From: Bacillus mycoides
Lineage (GTDB): Bacteria; Bacillota; Bacilli; Bacillales; Bacillaceae_G
Length of the DNA: 53,249 nt
Direction: 5' to 3'
NCBI RefSeq assembly: GCF_001757995.1
Contig: NZ_LXLV01000024.1
Location: 1 to 53,249, forward strand
Part shown: piece after piece, positions 8,836 through 18,046 of the stretch
Layout of the letters: each line of letters starts with the position of its first letter
Position numbering within the stretch: the stretch's first letter is position 1
The notes under the pieces: model-generated
Database searches by the model: none
The model's input: the letters and a program-made list of their open reading frames with translations, nothing else
Told to the model about the DNA's origin: nothing
Program-made: the position numbers and the translations under genes

Positions 8836-9141
8836 ATGGGAGTGTATTGGGGAACGAAAAGACATTCTTGGCTTAGTTATGTCTCGTTTTGGTTAAGTAT
8901 TTTATTCTTTGTTGTTTTTTTAATTGAAGTGTTTGTATTTAAAGCACTTTCAAATAGTTCATTACAAATCGTTAAATATTTTTATTTGATATTTGTCCCA
9001 TTAAATATCATTTTTAGTTTAAGGTTATTATCTAAGAAGAATGAAAAGAAAATATTACCGATTTTTAGTTTAATTGTATCACTATTATTTGCAAGTTTAA
9101 TTATAGTATTAGCATTAGCAGCTACAGGAAAAGGCTTATGA
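8836..9141 (+). CDS. Small membrane protein
   Basis: A 101-residue protein with three predicted membrane helices (about residues 14-36, 42-62 and 72-97) separated by short basic loops (SKKNEKK). It starts at ATG behind AAAGGAGA and ends at a weak terminator. I do not recognise the family and the neighbours give no hint; it may be a B. cereus-group-specific protein. Confidence 0.65.
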   Translation: MGVYWGTKRHSWLSYVSFWLSILFFVVFLIEVFVFKALSNSSLQIVKYFYLIFVPLNIIFSLRLLSKKNEKKILPIFSLIVSLLFASLIIVLALAATGKGL

Positions 9142-9171
9142 GGAGAGTGATATAAATTACTCTTCTTTTTT
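9141..9171 (+). terminator. Terminator of the small membrane protein gene
   Basis: An eight-base stem with one G-U pair (9141-9148 and 9159-9166), starting at the stop codon and followed by Ts. Confidence 0.6.
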
Positions 9172-9401
9172 GTGGGATTTTTTAAGTAGTGTAAAAGAAA
9201 TAAGGGAAGTGATAAGTTATCAGTAAGGGGGACGTACTAGTGAATAGAGAATGAACTGAAAATACTATATGTTTTGTATGTGTTTATAAAGCAAATGAAT
9301 GCGGTAAGATTCGTGATATATGGTACAATAAACATGGATAGTGATAGAGATAAAGGGTATATAAAATACTCATCGTTTTTTAGTAAGAGAGGGGTTATCT
9401 T

Positions 9402-9770
9402 ATGCTATACGAGGATTTGATGACATTATTCCAAGCTGCTCCGATAGAATTGGATAGAGGCGGCTGGAAATATATAATCCAGGAACAGAATGATAATTAT
9501 GAAATTGTTGATGAAATGTTAAAAAAGAAAATGAATGTTGAATTGTATTTTAATGAGTATGATGAGGTGAAAATCACTTTATATAAAGATGGAAGCCCTA
9601 TTACTACTATGCAAAGAATTGCTATTTCAAAAGTTGAGTTAGATGAAGAGGAAGAAGGCATTCAATTCGTATTAGAACGCATGCCAAGTCGAATGATTCG
9701 TTTGCAATTAAAGCCATACCTTGCAGTAGAAATGGGGCCGTACTGGGAAGTATGTGAAGACTGTGAATGA
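9402..9770 (+). CDS. Hypothetical acidic protein
   Basis: A 122-residue soluble, acidic protein with no signal peptide or membrane segment. It ends with two closely spaced Cys (VCEDCE) and carries an acidic patch (ELDEEEEG, about 77-84). I do not recognise the family. The ATG follows GAGAGGGG. The 260 bases upstream hold no gene that I can see, only AT-rich sequence with a TACAAT-like -10 near 9325. It ends at a perfect 40-bp palindromic terminator. Confidence 0.65.
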   Translation: MLYEDLMTLFQAAPIELDRGGWKYIIQEQNDNYEIVDEMLKKKMNVELYFNEYDEVKITLYKDGSPITTMQRIAISKVELDEEEEGIQFVLERMPSRMIRLQLKPYLAVEMGPYWEVCEDCE

Positions 9771-9810
9771 ACATGAAAAAACATCCGTATATACGGATGT
9801 TTTTTCATGT
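9771..9810. terminator. Perfect 40-bp palindromic bidirectional terminator
   Basis: Arms 9771-9790 and 9791-9810 are exact reverse complements, with A6 and T6 runs built into the stem. It separates convergent genes, and the stop codon of the minus-strand transporter (9805-9807) is inside it. Confidence 0.9.
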
Positions 9811-10845
9811 TTTTTGAAGTTGTTTAAAGGCAATAATCGGTAGTAAAATGATGCTTACCCAACCGATAATAGGGTATAGAATATGAAGTAATTCACTATA
9901 TCCGATGAAACTAAAGCAATAACTAATTAGTAATATGAAGTAAATAATGTTATTACTTTTCCATCCGGTAATGGATTGCATTTGTTTTGTCATTCCGAAT
10001 ATATTCCCAACTAATGTTGTGAATACTTCACCAAAAATGATAAGAACAAAGAAAAAATGGAAAGTTGCATTAAACCTTCTTACAACTTCAGCCATTGGGA
10101 TGTTATATTGATAAAATTGATCAACTGATAATATTGCTAAATGGCTACATAATAAAATAAAGCAAAGCCCCGCGCCTCCTAAAATGCCACCCCATAAAAT
10201 AGCTTTTCGATCTTTTACTTCACTGGCCAATGGGACGAGAACACTTTGGGCGAGAGAAAGATTTAATGCGACATATGTAATAGGGCTAGTAATCCATTTC
10301 ATATTCCAACTTTCTGTAGGAACAGTTTCAATAATAGGAATTGTACCATGAATAAAGGTTGTAATAGCAAGTCCGATAATAAAAATCATCATAATAGGTA
10401 CGACAAGTGTATTCACTTCAAAAACACCTTGTAACCCCCGGCTCCCAATAATGAGGCAGGCGATGACTGTGATGAAAATACCAAGTTGTCTCGGGAGACG
10501 GAGTTGTTCTTCAAATACCGCCCCGGCTCCTGATAACATAACGCTGGTTACGCCAAATAATACGAGTAATAATAAAGTATTTACGACATTTCCAAATACA
10601 TCCCCAAATAAATATTTGTTAAATTCTTGAGCTGAAAATGCCCCGATTTGTGATGAAAGTAACATCATCTTTGTACCGAGCCAAATAAAAAAAAATCCAC
10701 TTATACATATGCCAATGGTCCCGTACAATCCGTTAACTGTAAAAAATTCAACAATTTCTCGCCCAGTAGCAAATCCAGCTCCAACGACCGTTCCGATATA
10801 AGTAGCAGCGACTTTCTTTGCTACTTGCCATTGTTGATTGTCCAT
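9805..10845 (-). CDS. YkvI-like membrane transporter
   Basis: A 346-residue integral membrane protein with about ten helices, resembling the YkvI family of the amino acid/polyamine-type transporter superfamily. The N-terminus carries the glycine-rich first helix ATYIGTVVGAGFATGREI typical of LeuT-fold carriers, where backbone breaks bind substrate or ion. The start is the ATG giving MDNQQWQ, five bases after AGAGGG; the longer frame to 10917 lacks a ribosome-binding site. Substrate is unknown. It is a single gene whose stop lies inside the shared terminator. Confidence 0.8.
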   Translation of the reverse strand: MDNQQWQVAKKVAATYIGTVVGAGFATGREIVEFFTVNGLYGTIGICISGFFFIWLGTKMMLLSSQIGAFSAQEFNKYLFGDVFGNVVNTLLLLVLFGVTSVMLSGAGAVFEEQLRLPRQLGIFITVIACLIIGSRGLQGVFEVNTLVVPIMMIFIIGLAITTFIHGTIPIIETVPTESWNMKWITSPITYVALNLSLAQSVLVPLASEVKDRKAILWGGILGGAGLCFILLCSHLAILSVDQFYQYNIPMAEVVRRFNATFHFFFVLIIFGEVFTTLVGNIFGMTKQMQSITGWKSNNIIYFILLISYCFSFIGYSELLHILYPIIGWVSIILLPIIAFKQLQKT

Positions 10846-11080
10846 GTTATCCCTCTTTCTTCTATGATGAGCTTGACTTACTATTATGCATATGTGTGAG
10901 CTTGGACAATTAGACATATGAAGTAGTTGAAAGAATACATGAAGTATATGATATTAGGGAAATATTAAGGTTGTTAAAACCTTGTTACATATAAGCTGTT
11001 CATTCGGAAGAATAGGAAATGTATGGTAAAATGAAGTGAGGTTATTAAAAGATAGTAACATGATAAGAGGAGTGGATTGT

Positions 11081-11524
11081 ATGAGTACGAAAACAAATGT
11101 TGTTGAAGTATTAAACAAGCAGGTAGCAAACTGGAATGTATTATATGTCAAATTGCATAATTATCATTGGTATGTAACAGGACCGCACTTCTTTACATTA
11201 CACGAGAAATTTGAAGAGTTTTATAATGAAGCAGGAACGTACATTGATGAGTTAGCAGAACGTATTTTAGCGTTAGAAGGAAAGCCGTTAGCGACAATGA
11301 AAGAGTATTTAGCAACTTCAACTGTAATCGAAGGGACAAGCAAAGAGTCTGCAGAAGAAATGGTACAAACTTTAGTAAACGATTTTTCTGCACTTATTCA
11401 AGAACTAAAAGAAGGTATGGAAGTAGCTGATGAAGCTGGTGATGAAACGTCAGCTGATATGTTATTAGCAATTCATACGACATTAGAACAACATGTATGG
11501 ATGTTAAGTGCATTCTTAAAATAA
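11081..11524 (+). CDS. dps: Dps-family ferritin-like DNA-protection protein
   Basis: A 147-residue mini-ferritin that assembles as a 12-mer, oxidises Fe(II) with peroxide and stores iron. Ferroxidase ligands at the subunit interface are visible as His29, His41, Asp56 and Glu60, in the spacing known for B. anthracis Dlp proteins. The start is the ATG giving MSTKTN, behind AAGAGGAG; the longer frame from 11036 lacks a ribosome-binding site. It is monocistronic. An imperfect repeat (AAGGTT and AACCTT near 10970-10985) lies upstream, but I cannot assign it to PerR or sigma-B with confidence. Confidence 0.95.
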   Translation: MSTKTNVVEVLNKQVANWNVLYVKLHNYHWYVTGPHFFTLHEKFEEFYNEAGTYIDELAERILALEGKPLATMKEYLATSTVIEGTSKESAEEMVQTLVNDFSALIQELKEGMEVADEAGDETSADMLLAIHTTLEQHVWMLSAFLK

Positions 11525-11541
11525 ACATAAATTGATTAAAG

Positions 11542-11580
11542 AAAAACTCTATCGAAAAATTCTTTCAATAGAGTTTTTTA
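11542..11580 (+). terminator. Terminator of dps
   Basis: An 11-base stem (AAAAACTCTAT at 11542-11552 and its complement at 11568-11578) followed by T-rich sequence. Confidence 0.85.
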
Positions 11581-11601
11581 TAATTTTTCAGTTTTCTTTT
11601 A

Positions 11602-11610
11602 TGCTATAAT
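11602..11610 (+). promoter_or_regulatory. Extended -10 promoter
   Basis: TGCTATAAT is a consensus extended -10 element, 22 bases before the start of the next gene. No good -35 is seen, which is acceptable for this class. Confidence 0.6.
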
Positions 11611-11632
11611 ATAGTAAAAAGGAGGCGATACG

Positions 11633-12097
11633 ATGTTTCGCTTTTTCAGAACTGGAAAAGAAGATAGGGCAATTACGAAAGACGAATTAGAGCAAGCGAT
11701 GGCTAAGTTTCTAGAAACGAACGCTAATATCGTTTATACAGTTTTAGTAAACGATGATTACACAGTAAATTATGATTTGTTAAAGCCATATTTACCTGCA
11801 TTTCCAACAAATTTTTTTCTGATAACGAAGGAAACGCTTGAAGTATTTGAACATACAGAAGAAAATTTAAACCTAGTTAAAGAAATTGATATCGTACAAA
11901 AGGCCGTAGATCAATATGTAACAGAAAAAGAAATGTTCCCAATTGTTGAAGATAGCGAAGATCGCCTCATATGCGGAGTGAAGCTAGGACCATATTTAAA
12001 TCGTATATTAAAAAGAAACTTATATATTTCAGAAAAGCATTATTTAGTTTCAAGTAAACCAGATAAGAAAAAAAAGAATAGTGGGCAGATGTTATGA
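11633..12097 (+). CDS. Hypothetical cytoplasmic protein
   Basis: A 154-residue soluble protein with no signal peptide or membrane segment and a very basic C-terminus (KPDKKKKN). The body looks like a mixed alpha/beta fold (IVYTVLVNDDYTVNYDLL). It resembles DUF3939-type Bacillus proteins, but this is from memory and uncertain. The start is ATG behind AAGGAGG. It is a single gene with an extended -10 promoter and a clear terminator. Confidence 0.65.
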   Translation: MFRFFRTGKEDRAITKDELEQAMAKFLETNANIVYTVLVNDDYTVNYDLLKPYLPAFPTNFFLITKETLEVFEHTEENLNLVKEIDIVQKAVDQYVTEKEMFPIVEDSEDRLICGVKLGPYLNRILKRNLYISEKHYLVSSKPDKKKKNSGQML

Positions 12098-12099
12098 GA

Positions 12100-12129
12100 A
12101 CAACAATAATATTATTGTTGTCTTTTTTT
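12100..12129 (+). terminator. Terminator
   Basis: Palindrome of two 11-base arms (12100-12110 and 12111-12121) followed by a long T run, ending the upstream hypothetical gene. Confidence 0.85.
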
Positions 12130-12201
12130 TTATTAAAATATTGATTTTTCAGTCTATTTAACTTTATACTACAACTAGTGGATAGGAAGGAGTGGTGTAT
12201 T

Positions 12202-12330
12202 ATGCGTATACATACATTAATTATTAAATATCATTCTGAGGATCAGGTATTGTTAAGTTGAATTGTAGAATTTAACTATTTATACCGTGACCCTAGAATG
12301 ATAGGAAGATTGGAGAAGCAATTATTATAA
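12202..12330 (+). pseudogene. Small ORF interrupted by in-frame TGA
   Basis: ATG at 12202 follows AAGGAG and encodes 19 residues (MRIHTLIIKYHSEDQVLLS) before TGA at 12259-12261. The same frame continues for 22 protein-like codons (IVEFNYLYRDPRMIGRLEKQLL) to a TAA at 12328-12330. The whole frame would give about 42 residues if the TGA were a sense codon such as TGG. It most likely was a small gene lost by a nonsense mutation, although a functional 19-residue peptide cannot be excluded. No family is recognised. Confidence 0.5.
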
Positions 12331-12352
12331 AAGGTTACGGGGGAATTCCTAT

Positions 12353-13294
12353 ATGGAAAATAATATGACTTATATTAAGTTATTAAATGAAACGTTACAT
12401 TGTTATGCAAATAAAGGAAGTTTTGAAGCGTATTCTTATATAATGAAAAATGCTAAAGGTGTAATGGGTAATGAAGCGCAAATATATAATTTTAAATATG
12501 CGTTAGCAAGTGCTGCAGGACTTGAAGAAGAAGCGTTGTATTTAATGAAGGAAGCCATTATAGAAAATGGATTTTGGTACGGAAGTGAGTATTTAATTTC
12601 CGATGATGATTTAAAACCACTACATAAATTTGAAGAGTTTCATAGAATGGTTCAATTATGTAAAGAAAGAGAAGAATTAGCAAAGAAATCGGAACAAGCA
12701 GACGTGAAATATACATACAGCAAACAAAATGAAAATCTACTAATAACACTGCATGGGGATCAAGAAAATATACAAATAATAGAACCATATTGGAACTCTG
12801 TAATGAAACAAGGTTTTATGCTGGCATTGCCTCAATCTTCCCAAATTCAATTTTCAGATGGATATGTTTGGGATAATATCGAAAGAGGAAGAGAAGAGTT
12901 AAAAGGACATTACAATAAGATTAAAGTGAATAAAACATTTGGAAATATTATTATTGGTGGCTTTTCTGCTGGGGCAAGAGTAGCGTTACAGTCCATGTTA
13001 CAAGGTGAAATAGAAGTGAACGGTTTTATTTTTGTGGCACCGTGGCTCCCGGAAATGGAAGAATGGGAAGAAATGATTGGAATATTACATGATAAAAGCA
13101 TAAAAGGATATATAATATGTGGGGATCAAGATGAAGATTGTTTCGAATGTACACAGCAATTTGTAAAGTTATTAAAGGATAAAAATATAGAACATAAGTA
13201 TAAAGCTGTGCCTAACTTAAATCATGATTATCCTCATAATTTTGATGAGTTATTAAAAGAAGCTATTGAATATATAGGAAGAAAAAACAATTGA
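12353..13294 (+). CDS. Alpha/beta hydrolase-fold protein
   Basis: A 313-residue cytoplasmic protein. Residues 1-115 are helical and TPR-like (EEALYLMKEAI), and about 125-313 form an alpha/beta hydrolase domain. The nucleophile elbow is GGFSAGARV with Ser205. A candidate acid lies in CGDQDED near 255 and the His in LNHDYPH near 290. The first strand ends at ITLHGDQEN, where the oxyanion hole usually lies. Start is ATG behind GGGGGAA. The substrate is unknown. The fusion of a TPR-like segment to a hydrolase is unusual for stand-alone esterases. Confidence 0.75.
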   Translation: MENNMTYIKLLNETLHCYANKGSFEAYSYIMKNAKGVMGNEAQIYNFKYALASAAGLEEEALYLMKEAIIENGFWYGSEYLISDDDLKPLHKFEEFHRMVQLCKEREELAKKSEQADVKYTYSKQNENLLITLHGDQENIQIIEPYWNSVMKQGFMLALPQSSQIQFSDGYVWDNIERGREELKGHYNKIKVNKTFGNIIIGGFSAGARVALQSMLQGEIEVNGFIFVAPWLPEMEEWEEMIGILHDKSIKGYIICGDQDEDCFECTQQFVKLLKDKNIEHKYKAVPNLNHDYPHNFDELLKEAIEYIGRKNN

Positions 13295-13305
13295 TTGGTA
13301 GTAAG

Positions 13306-13341
13306 AAAAGGAGATGCATCATATGTGATGCATCTCCTTTT
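13306..13341. terminator. Bidirectional terminator
   Basis: Perfect 16-base arms (13306-13321 and 13326-13341) with a TATG loop, A-rich and T-rich flanks, between convergent genes. Confidence 0.9.
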
Positions 13342-13346
13342 CGTTA

Positions 13347-14348
13347 TTATAAATTAAAAGCGTCTGCCAATAGGCGATAAGAGTTTAATTTATGTTCAAA
13401 TTGATGAGTAATCGTGACAATCATAAATTCGTCAGTATTATACGCTTTGCTTAAGTTTAATATTTTTTCTTTCACAGAAGACGGATCACCGACGATCATA
13501 CGTTGACGATTTTCTTTTATGCGGAATAGATCATAAGCACTATACGAATAATTTTGAGCAGTTTCGATAGAAGGAGTACCAGTAGTCCGTTTTCCTTGTT
13601 CTAATAGTAAAATCGATAAATCAAGGCTTGATGCTATCTTCTCCGCTTCTTCGTTTGTTTCTCCGCAAATAACAAAAATAGATACGATTGATTTTGGTTT
13701 ATCACCTAAATAGGAAGATTGGAATTGTTCTTGATAAGCCCTCATTACTTCAGGGCCACCGTATCCGTTAATGAATTGTGCAAATGCAAAAGAAGCGCCT
13801 TGCTTTGCAGCAATCATTGCACTTTCTCCGCTAGAACCAAGCATCCACATTTCAGGAGATGTTGGGATAACTGGAGTAGCCTTTAAATTTGCATAATGAT
13901 GGTTTTCTGGTACTTGATCATGTAAGTACATAGCAACATCTGCAATTTGTTCTGGATATTGATCAAGTGAGACCATTTTACCTTCTTGAAGTGCGCGAGT
14001 TGCTATAGGCATACCACCAGGTGCTCTCCCGACACCAAGGTCGATGCGGCCCCTATAAAGTGCTTCTAAAACGCGGAAATTCTCGGCAACTTTATATGGA
14101 CTATAATGTGGCAGCATAACACCACCAGAACCAACTCTAATACGATCAGTTTTCGCCGCAATATGTGAAATGAGTATTTCTGGACTTGAACCAGCTAAGC
14201 TAACTGAATTATGGTGCTCGGATACCCAAAAACGTGTGAATCCGAGTTTTTCAACTTTTTGTGCAAGCGTAACTGTATGTGAAAAAGCTTGGGCTGCTGT
14301 GCTACCATCTGAAATAGGTGATTGGTCTAATACACTTAATTTGATCAT
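13347..14348 (-). CDS. Luciferase-like (LLM class) flavin oxidoreductase
   Basis: A 333-residue TIM-barrel monooxygenase-like protein of the bacterial luciferase superfamily, in the MsnO8/YceB-type group. The signature N-terminus SVLDQSPISDG and the segment FWVSEHHNS (about 41-49) are typical. These enzymes use reduced flavin and oxygen on an organic substrate, which is unknown here. Start is ATG behind GAGAGG. Single gene, convergent with the hydrolase and downstream of a short gene that shares its upstream terminator. Confidence 0.88.
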   Translation of the reverse strand: MIKLSVLDQSPISDGSTAAQAFSHTVTLAQKVEKLGFTRFWVSEHHNSVSLAGSSPEILISHIAAKTDRIRVGSGGVMLPHYSPYKVAENFRVLEALYRGRIDLGVGRAPGGMPIATRALQEGKMVSLDQYPEQIADVAMYLHDQVPENHHYANLKATPVIPTSPEMWMLGSSGESAMIAAKQGASFAFAQFINGYGGPEVMRAYQEQFQSSYLGDKPKSIVSIFVICGETNEEAEKIASSLDLSILLLEQGKRTTGTPSIETAQNYSYSAYDLFRIKENRQRMIVGDPSSVKEKILNLSKAYNTDEFMIVTITHQFEHKLNSYRLLADAFNL

Positions 14349-14426
14349 AGAATATACCTCTCAATCTTAATGTACATCCTATTATATATTTACTTACGAA
14401 AAATGCGTAATGAAATGCTCAAAATC

Positions 14427-14454
14427 AAAAGCGGATAATCTTATATCCGCTTTT
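14427..14454. terminator. Terminator of the small gene at 14453
   Basis: An 11-base stem (AAAAGCGGATA, 14427-14437, and its complement, 14444-14454). It lies just past the stop of the minus-strand gene and has a tail on either side. Confidence 0.75.
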
Positions 14455-14644
14455 AACGAGAAAATCCCCGTTCATAATGATTCATTTCGACTAAGGTTAA
14501 AATATAGTCGTAGTTATCAATCTCAAGTTTTATTTGATCACGTTCGTTTTCTGATAATTGCATACTACTAAGTTTTTTACATAGTTGTTCTTTCTTTAAT
14601 TCTAAATACTTTTTTGTAGCGTGGTAATCATAAGTATGTTTCAT
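14453..14644 (-). CDS. Small charged helical protein
   Basis: A 63-residue soluble protein, rich in Lys and Glu, probably a helical hairpin (KYLELKKEQLCKKL, ERDQIKLEIDNYDYILTLVE). I do not recognise it. The start is the ATG at 14644 with AAGGAG and a suitable spacer; the longer frame (to 14683) overlaps a TATAAT -10 box (near 14680) that is probably the promoter. Single gene of unknown role. Confidence 0.6.
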   Translation of the reverse strand: MKHTYDYHATKKYLELKKEQLCKKLSSMQLSENERDQIKLEIDNYDYILTLVEMNHYERGFSR

Positions 14645-14821
14645 TTTCAACCACTCCTTCTTTGCAGTTGCTATATTATACAAAGCATGAAGAGATGTGA
14701 GAGTTATACCTTATGTACTTTTAGTGAATGTTTCAATTGCTATGGTGTTATGTTTAAGGGGATTTATGAATAAAATGCACTAAACCACTAATGCCCATTT
14801 TATGAAGTAAGGGGTGGAATT

Positions 14822-16285
14822 GTGCAGAAAGATATAATGTTTAACAATGAGATGGATGAAACGTTAAAAGTTATAGATAAAGGATTGAAGAAGACGACAC
14901 GCCCGAAACAAATTATTGTAGTAGGGGCTGGTATGGCTGGATTAGTTTCGGCATCTTTATTAAAGGCTGCGGGACATCAAGTGAAGATTTTTGAAGCAAA
15001 CAGCCGGGTAGGTGGCCGTATAGAGACAGTTAGAATGGAAGATACCGGATTATATTTAGATGTTGGAGCAATGAGAATTCCGTATTCGCATACATTAACG
15101 ATGGCATATATAAGAAAGTTTGGGCTGCAGGTGAGCCCTTTTATTAATAGGAATGAGACAGATATTATCTACGTAAATGGTCGGAAAACGACATTAAAAC
15201 AATACGAAAAAGATCCAAGTATTTTAAGATATCCTGTGGAAATGAATGAAGTTGGGAAAACGTCTGAGGAACTATTAATGTTAGCGGTACAGCCCATTAT
15301 AAATTTTATAAAAAAGAACCCAGATAAAAATTGGGATATTGTAGTAAAGGATTTTGGGAGATATTCTACAGGTCAATTTTTAAAATATCATCCTTATCAA
15401 TATAATACGTATTTTTCGCCAGTAACGATTGAGATGATTGGTGTTTTATTAGATTTAGAAGGTTTTTTAGAAAGGTCATTCGTTGAGACGTTACGTTTTT
15501 TATATATTATGCAAGAGGAGAGCGGATTTTGCGAAATAATAGGTGGGAATGATAGATTACCAAAGTCTTTTTTACCACAACTAGAAGAAAATATTATATA
15601 TAATCAAAAATTAATGAAGCTTCATCAACAAGCCAATAGTGTAACAGCCTATTACCGGAACGAGGAAACTTTTGAATATAGTAGTATTACAGGGGATTTA
15701 GTTATTGTTACAATTCCTTTTTCAACAATGCGATTTGTAGAAGTAGATCCATTTGATTCGATATCTCATGCGAAGTGGAAAACAATTCGCGAATTGCATT
15801 ATATGCCAGCTACAAAAATAGGAATTCAATTTAAAAGTCGTTTTTGGGAGGAACAAGGGCAATTAGGTGGGAGAATTATAACAGATCTTCCTATACGTTA
15901 TGCGTATTATCCAAGCCATGGAATCGGAGAGAAAGGACCTGCTATGATGTTAGGAAGCTATACATGGTCTTATGATGCGTTGTTATGGGATGGGTTATCA
16001 AAGGGGGATCGTATCTATTACACACTACAAAATTTAGCAACAATATTAGGTGGTCAAGTATATGATGAGTTCATGTCTGGAATATCAAAAAGTTGGACAT
16101 TAGATCCATATGCACTTGGAGGATTTGCTCTTTTTCAAGCTGGTCAAGAATCTGAATTACAGCCAGTCATTGTGAAACCTGAGGGGAGAATATACTTTGC
16201 CGGAGATCATACAACGCTGTATCACGGATGGATTCAAGGTGCGATTGAATCCGGAGTTCGTGTGGCAGTAGAGGTGAATGAGTAA
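14822..16285 (+). CDS. Flavin-dependent amine oxidase
   Basis: A 487-residue flavoprotein of the monoamine oxidase / L-amino acid oxidase family. The Rossmann FAD motif is VVGAGMAGLVSASLL (from about 33) and is followed by EANSRVGGRIE. The C-terminal motif YFAGDHTTLYHGWIQGA closes the FAD site. This enzyme class oxidises primary or secondary amines or L-amino acids with release of peroxide and ammonia; the substrate is not evident. Start is GTG behind AAGGGG. Single gene, 84 bases before an acetyltransferase. Two-domain length is typical. Confidence 0.88.
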   Translation: MQKDIMFNNEMDETLKVIDKGLKKTTRPKQIIVVGAGMAGLVSASLLKAAGHQVKIFEANSRVGGRIETVRMEDTGLYLDVGAMRIPYSHTLTMAYIRKFGLQVSPFINRNETDIIYVNGRKTTLKQYEKDPSILRYPVEMNEVGKTSEELLMLAVQPIINFIKKNPDKNWDIVVKDFGRYSTGQFLKYHPYQYNTYFSPVTIEMIGVLLDLEGFLERSFVETLRFLYIMQEESGFCEIIGGNDRLPKSFLPQLEENIIYNQKLMKLHQQANSVTAYYRNEETFEYSSITGDLVIVTIPFSTMRFVEVDPFDSISHAKWKTIRELHYMPATKIGIQFKSRFWEEQGQLGGRIITDLPIRYAYYPSHGIGEKGPAMMLGSYTWSYDALLWDGLSKGDRIYYTLQNLATILGGQVYDEFMSGISKSWTLDPYALGGFALFQAGQESELQPVIVKPEGRIYFAGDHTTLYHGWIQGAIESGVRVAVEVNE

Positions 16286-16369
16286 AAAGTGTAAAATTCA
16301 GAAAAAACTTTACTATATATCTTGAGATGGATATTATTAAATATAAAAGAATTATGGGGAGTGTTTACT

Positions 16370-16954
16370 TTGAATCCATTGTTATTCGATTTTCCTTCTG
16401 AATTTTATACTGAAAGGCTTTTAATTAGAATGCCAAAACCAGGTGATGGTAAAGTTGTATATGAAGCAATTCAAGCTTCGATGAAAGAATTAAAGCCTTG
16501 GATGGTCTTTGCACAAAAAGAGCAAACAAAGGAAGAAGTAGAAGAGAGTATTAGAAAATCGCATATTCAATTTTTGCAGCGTGAGGATTTGAGATTACTA
16601 GTTTTTTTGAAAGAAACAGGTGAATTTATTGCATCTGCCGGATTACATCGTATTAATTGGGATATACCTCAATTTGAAATCGGGTATTGGATTGATTCAA
16701 GGTTTAGTGGAAAGGGCTATATGGTAGAGGCTGCAAAAGGTATAACGGATTATGCTTTCGCTGAACTGAAAGCAAACCGCGTAGAAATTCGATGCGATTC
16801 TCTAAATAAGAAGAGTAGGGCGATACCTGAGAAATTAGGCTTTAAATTAGAGGGTACTTTAGAAAGTGCGAGTGTTGCGGTAGATGGAAATGGATTAAGA
16901 GATATGTGTGTATTCGCAATGACGAGAAATACATATGAAAAAGAAGAGCTGTAA
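16370..16954 (+). CDS. RimJ/RimL-type GNAT acetyltransferase
   Basis: A 194-residue GNAT-fold N-acetyltransferase of the RimJ/RimL subfamily, which modifies ribosomal protein N-termini or small amines. Motif A reads RFSGKGYMVEAAKGI and the beta4 region FEIGYWIDSRFSG. Start is TTG at 16370, placed eight bases after GGGAG; the upstream in-frame TTG at 16322 has no ribosome-binding site. The stop codon lies in the loop of a bidirectional terminator shared with the next, converging gene. Substrate unknown. Confidence 0.82.
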   Translation: MNPLLFDFPSEFYTERLLIRMPKPGDGKVVYEAIQASMKELKPWMVFAQKEQTKEEVEESIRKSHIQFLQREDLRLLVFLKETGEFIASAGLHRINWDIPQFEIGYWIDSRFSGKGYMVEAAKGITDYAFAELKANRVEIRCDSLNKKSRAIPEKLGFKLEGTLESASVAVDGNGLRDMCVFAMTRNTYEKEEL

Positions 16955-16973
16955 AGAAACAGCTCTTCTTTTT
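16938..16973. terminator. Bidirectional terminator with stop codon in loop
   Basis: Perfect 14-base arms (16938-16951 and 16960-16973). The acetyltransferase TAA (16952-16954) is in the loop. Confidence 0.88.
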
Positions 16974-16978
16974 GTGTA

Positions 16979-17881
16979 TTATGGTACAGGATGTCCATTA
17001 GAGCTTTCGAAAATTGTAAACCATTGTTGGCGGTCTAAGTTAACTTTTGTAGCAAGAGCGGCTGTTTTTACACGATCTAATTTACCAGAGCCAACGATTG
17101 GTATCATGTTAGCTGGATGAGCAAGTAACCATGCATACATAACAGTATCGATGCTAGTAACACCTAGTTCAGTAGCAACTTTTTGTAAAGTTTCACGTAC
17201 ACGTATGGCACGTTCTGATTGACCAGTAAAGATTTCACCACCAGCAAGAGGTGACCAAATCATTGGATTGATTCGTTTTTCTTGGCATAAATCAATCGTA
17301 CCTTTTTCAAAGTGCTCCATTTGCATCGCAGATACTTCAATTTGATTTGTAATGAGCGGGAAATCTAAATACGAACTTAACATATTAAACTGTGAAGGTA
17401 AAAAGTTAGATACACCGAAGTGATGAACTTTGCCTTCTTGCTTTAAGCGTGAGAACGCTTCTGCCACTTCAGTTGGATCCATAAATGGATCTGGGCGATG
17501 GATGAGCAATACATCAATATAATCTGTATGTAAGTTTTGTAATGAATCCTCCGCGCTTTTTATGATATGTTCAGCACTCGTATTATAGTGAGCGACATAT
17601 CGTTCTGGAAATTTCGGTGATGGGGGAGCGATTCCACATTTTGTGACAATTTGCATGTTTTCGCGTAAGGAAGGCTTGAGTTGTAAAGCTTCTCCAAACA
17701 ATCCTTCACACGTATATCCGCCATAAATATCAGCGTGATCAAAAGTAGTAATCCCCATATCCATACAAGATTCAATAAAAGAAAGTAATTCTTGTTTCGT
17801 CATATTCCAGTCTGCTAAACGCCAAAACCCTTGAATAATACGAGAAAATTCTAGTGTTTCGGCCATTTGAACTCGTTCCAT
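16979..17881 (-). CDS. Aldo/keto reductase (YdhF-like)
   Basis: A 300-residue NAD(P)H-dependent TIM-barrel oxidoreductase. The tetrad is Asp48 and Tyr53 (FDHADIYGG), Lys81 (TKCGI) and His128 (LLIHRPD), the last as in the YdhF-type bacterial branch. The cofactor loop ends with IVGSGKLDRVK. Start is the ATG giving MERVQMAE behind AAGGGGG; an upstream extension to 17968 lacks a ribosome-binding site. Convergent with the acetyltransferase and divergent from the CobW-type gene. Substrate unknown. Confidence 0.88.
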   Translation of the reverse strand: MERVQMAETLEFSRIIQGFWRLADWNMTKQELLSFIESCMDMGITTFDHADIYGGYTCEGLFGEALQLKPSLRENMQIVTKCGIAPPSPKFPERYVAHYNTSAEHIIKSAEDSLQNLHTDYIDVLLIHRPDPFMDPTEVAEAFSRLKQEGKVHHFGVSNFLPSQFNMLSSYLDFPLITNQIEVSAMQMEHFEKGTIDLCQEKRINPMIWSPLAGGEIFTGQSERAIRVRETLQKVATELGVTSIDTVMYAWLLAHPANMIPIVGSGKLDRVKTAALATKVNLDRQQWFTIFESSNGHPVP

Positions 17882-18046
17882 TATAAGTACCCCCTTGATG
17901 AATGAAAATATTTTTGAAAAGGCTTTCTTGCTACATATTATTATATAGCTACCCGGTTGTACAAACAATAAATATGTTTTGCTACAAAAACGATTTTTTC
18001 TATATGCTATAATGTAGAAACATAGAGCTATAAGGAGAGGTAAGAA

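Noticed and set aside
10970-10985. PerR or sigma-B site upstream of dps
   Set aside because: The repeat there does not match either consensus well enough.
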